In this document: one piece after another, positions 62,422-64,000 of the stretch
Numbering within the stretch: position 1 is the first letter of the stretch
Layout of the letters: every line of letters begins with the position of its first letter
NCBI RefSeq assembly: GCF_018406645.1
Contig: NZ_AP024546.1
Span: forward strand, 2,852,001 to 2,916,000
DNA: 64,000 nucleotides
Reading direction: 5' to 3'
Source of the DNA: Lysobacter helvus
Lineage (GTDB): Bacteria; Pseudomonadota; Gammaproteobacteria; Xanthomonadales; Xanthomonadaceae
The notes under the pieces: generated by a model
The model's database searches: none
Seen by the model: the letters and a program-made list of their open reading frames with translations, nothing else
What the model was told of the DNA's origin: nothing
Position numbers and translations under genes: made by a program

Positions 62422-63879
62422 ATGCTCCGCATCCAGGCAGAAGCGCTGACCTACGACGACGTCTCGCTCGTTCCCGCGCATTCCATCGTCCTGCCCAAGG
62501 ACGTCTCGCTCGCCACGCGCCTTACCCGCAACCTGCGCCTCAACCTGCCCATCGTGTCCGCCGCGATGGATACGGTGACCGAAGCGCGCCTCGCAGTGAC
62601 GATGGCCCAGCTGGGCGGCATCGGCATCCTGCACAAGAACATGTCCGCGCAACGACAGGCCGCCGAAGTCGCGCGCGTCAAGAAGTTCGAAGCCGGCGTG
62701 ATCAAGGAACCCTTCACCGTCGCGCCCGACACCACGATCGGCGAAGTGCTGCGCCTCACGCGCGCACGCAACATCTCCGGCGTGCCGGTGGTGGATGGCG
62801 GTCGCCTCGTCGGCATCGTCACCGGGCGCGACATGCGCTTCGAGAAGAAACTCGACGATCCGGTCCGCCACATCATGACCAAGCAGGATCGCCTGATCAC
62901 CGTGCGCGAAGGCGCCAGCGACGACGAAGTGCTGCAGCTGCTGCATCGCCACCGCATCGAGAAGGTGCTGGTGGTCAACGATGCGTTCGAGCTGCGCGGC
63001 CTGATCACGGTCAAGGACATCCAGAAGAAACAGGACAACCCCAACGCGGCCTACGACAGCAGCGAACGCCTGCTGTGCGGCGCGGCGGTGGGCGTGGGCG
63101 GCGACACCGAACAGCGCATCGAAGCGCTGGTGGCCGCGGGCGTGGACGTGATCATCGTCGACACCGCGCACGGCCATTCGCAGGGCGTGCTCGACCGCGT
63201 GCGCTGGGCCAAGAAAACCTTCCCGAAGCTCGAAGTCATCGGCGGCAACATCGTCACCGGCGATGCAGCGCTCGCCTTGATGGACGCGGGCGCGGACGCG
63301 GTGAAAGTCGGCGTCGGCCCCGGTTCGATCTGCACCACGCGCATCGTCGCCGGCGTGGGCGTGCCGCAGGTTACCGCGATCGACATGGTCGCCGAGGCGC
63401 TGCAGGACCGCATCCCGCTGATCGCCGACGGCGGCATCCGTTACTCGGGCGACCTCGGCAAGGCGATCGTCGCCGGCGCGTCGAGCGTGATGATCGGCGG
63501 CCTGTTCGCCGGCACCGAGGAATCGCCGGGCGAAACCGAACTGTTCCAGGGCCGCAGCTACAAGAGCTATCGCGGCATGGGCTCGCTCGGTGCGATGGAG
63601 CTGGGATCGAAGGACCGCTATTTCCAGGACGCCAGCGACGCCGACAAGCTCGTGCCCGAAGGCATCGAAGGCCGCGTGCCGTATCGCGGCGCGCTCAGCG
63701 GCGTGGTGCACCAGCTGGCCGGCGGCCTGCGCGCGACGATGGGCTATGTCGGCTGCGCGACGATCGAGGACATGCGCGTCAAGCCCTCGTTCGTGAAAGT
63801 CACCGCGGCCGGCACGCGCGAAAGCCACGTGCACGACGTGCAGATCACGAAAGAACCGCCGAACTACCGCGCGAGCTGA
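62422..63879 (+). CDS. guaB: inosine-5'-monophosphate dehydrogenase
   Basis: Protein of 485 residues: [13 protein letters not shown], two CBS domains (about 95-200), then [39 protein letters not shown] with catalytic Cys304, and [11 protein letters not shown]. It oxidises IMP to XMP, the committed step to GMP. I chose the ATG at 62422 (MLRIQAEAL), with GGGGGG upstream; an ATG at 62392 would add 10 residues and overlaps the -10 box, so it is unlikely. guaA follows. Confidence 0.97.
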   Translation: MLRIQAEALTYDDVSLVPAHSIVLPKDVSLATRLTRNLRLNLPIVSAAMDTVTEARLAVTMAQLGGIGILHKNMSAQRQAAEVARVKKFEAGVIKEPFTVAPDTTIGEVLRLTRARNISGVPVVDGGRLVGIVTGRDMRFEKKLDDPVRHIMTKQDRLITVREGASDDEVLQLLHRHRIEKVLVVNDAFELRGLITVKDIQKKQDNPNAAYDSSERLLCGAAVGVGGDTEQRIEALVAAGVDVIIVDTAHGHSQGVLDRVRWAKKTFPKLEVIGGNIVTGDAALALMDAGADAVKVGVGPGSICTTRIVAGVGVPQVTAIDMVAEALQDRIPLIADGGIRYSGDLGKAIVAGASSVMIGGLFAGTEESPGETELFQGRSYKSYRGMGSLGAMELGSKDRYFQDASDADKLVPEGIEGRVPYRGALSGVVHQLAGGLRATMGYVGCATIEDMRVKPSFVKVTAAGTRESHVHDVQITKEPPNYRAS

Positions 63880-63884
63880 GGCAA

Positions 63885-63967
63885 GGGACCGGGGACCAGG
63901 GACCCGGGACCAGTAACAGCAACGACGTTTTGATTTCCCCGGTCCCCGGTCCCGGGTCCCCGGTCCC
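63885..63967. repeat. GGGACC-unit inverted repeat between guaB and guaA
   Basis: Left arm (63885-63911) is built of tandem GGGACC/GGGGACC units; the right arm (63939-63967) of GGTCCC/GGTCCCC units. Positions 63892-63911 pair with 63948-63967 with one mismatch, over a loop of about 36 bases that is A/T-richer. It looks like a REP/BIME-type intergenic element rather than a plain terminator. Confidence 0.75.
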
Positions 63968-63976
63968 GGAGATTCC

Positions 63977-64000
63977 ATGCACGACATCCATCGCGACAAG
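63977..64000 (+). CDS. guaA: GMP synthase (partial, N-terminus only)
   Basis: The ATG at 63977 starts MHDIHRDK, which fits the N-terminus of gammaproteobacterial GuaA (M-x-x-I-H-x-D-K). The gene runs off the right edge. guaB-guaA is the usual order, which raises confidence despite only eight codons. Confidence 0.75.

Noticed and set aside
63885-63967. possible CRISPR-like repeats
   Set aside because: Units are short, contiguous, and inverted rather than separated by unique spacers.

Overview
The window is a compact, high-GC stretch of bacterial chromosome with about 60 genes, most of them separated by less than 100 bases. The gene content (RNase E with a long Gln/Pro/Ala-rich tail, GacA/UvrY-type regulator, agmatine deiminase plus N-carbamoylputrescine amidase, a PsrA-like TetR controlling a FadN-type beta-oxidation pair, lapA-lapB next to O-antigen genes, and type IV pilus PilF next to RodZ) points to a gammaproteobacterium of the Xanthomonadaceae/Lysobacteraceae. 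A Lysobacter-like organism is my best inference, but no rRNA is present to confirm it. I see no prophage, insertion sequence, CRISPR array, tRNA or rRNA.

Layout. 1-8.2 kb: accessory genes, with two paralogous DUF4239-like membrane proteins, a hotdog thioesterase, a lipase, a small EamA protein, a membrane-anchored PAS-GGDEF-EAL protein and an odd PP-loop ATPase. 8.3-12.7 kb: a cation diffusion facilitator, an S9 peptidase, an FMN-binding stress-type protein and a GacA-like regulator. 12.7-18.5 kb: rne and rluC (divergent), pterin dehydratase and nfuA. 18.5-21.1 kb: a Pro/Ala-rich transmembrane protein and two monohaem cytochromes c. 21.4-29.3 kb: an RND efflux operon with one adaptor and two permeases. 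29.3-34.8 kb: a TraB/GumN protein, a TetR-hydrolase pair, the agmatine operon (small BamE-like protein, aguA, aguB) and a zinc-ligand-lacking L36 gene. 34.9-43.2 kb: cmk, rpsA, ihfB, lapA, lapB, a WecA-type transferase, a WbpM-type sugar dehydratase and galU, the last four coupled by overlapping start and stop codons. 43.2-49.2 kb: an amine oxidase-like flavoenzyme and the TetR-fadN-fadA operon. 49.4-59.0 kb: ndk, rlmN, pilF, rodZ, yfgM, bamB, der, mobA, moeA and a rhodanese-MoeB fusion. 59.0-64.0 kb: a DUF2272 protein, small genes, folD, guaB, an inverted repeat and the start of guaA.

How the genes relate. Several blocks are functional groups. The rpsA-to-galU block links translation, LPS-amount control (LapA/LapB) and O-antigen precursor synthesis. 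rlmN-pilF-rodZ-yfgM-bamB-der resembles the conserved gammaproteobacterial cluster but lacks ispG and hisS. mobA-moeA-moeB covers late molybdenum cofactor assembly. folD-guaB-guaA supplies one-carbon units and GMP. The TetR-fadN-fadA operon carries a clear self-operator.

The strongest new leads are a shared start signal in which a TANNNT-like -10 box sits 6-8 bases before the start codon with no ribosome-binding site (five genes, implying leaderless mRNAs), a PsrA-type operator overlapping its own promoter, an orphan -10/terminator unit in front of ndk, and a PP-loop ATPase of unknown job with a TTG start. I did not find a clearly self-contained undescribed multi-gene system.
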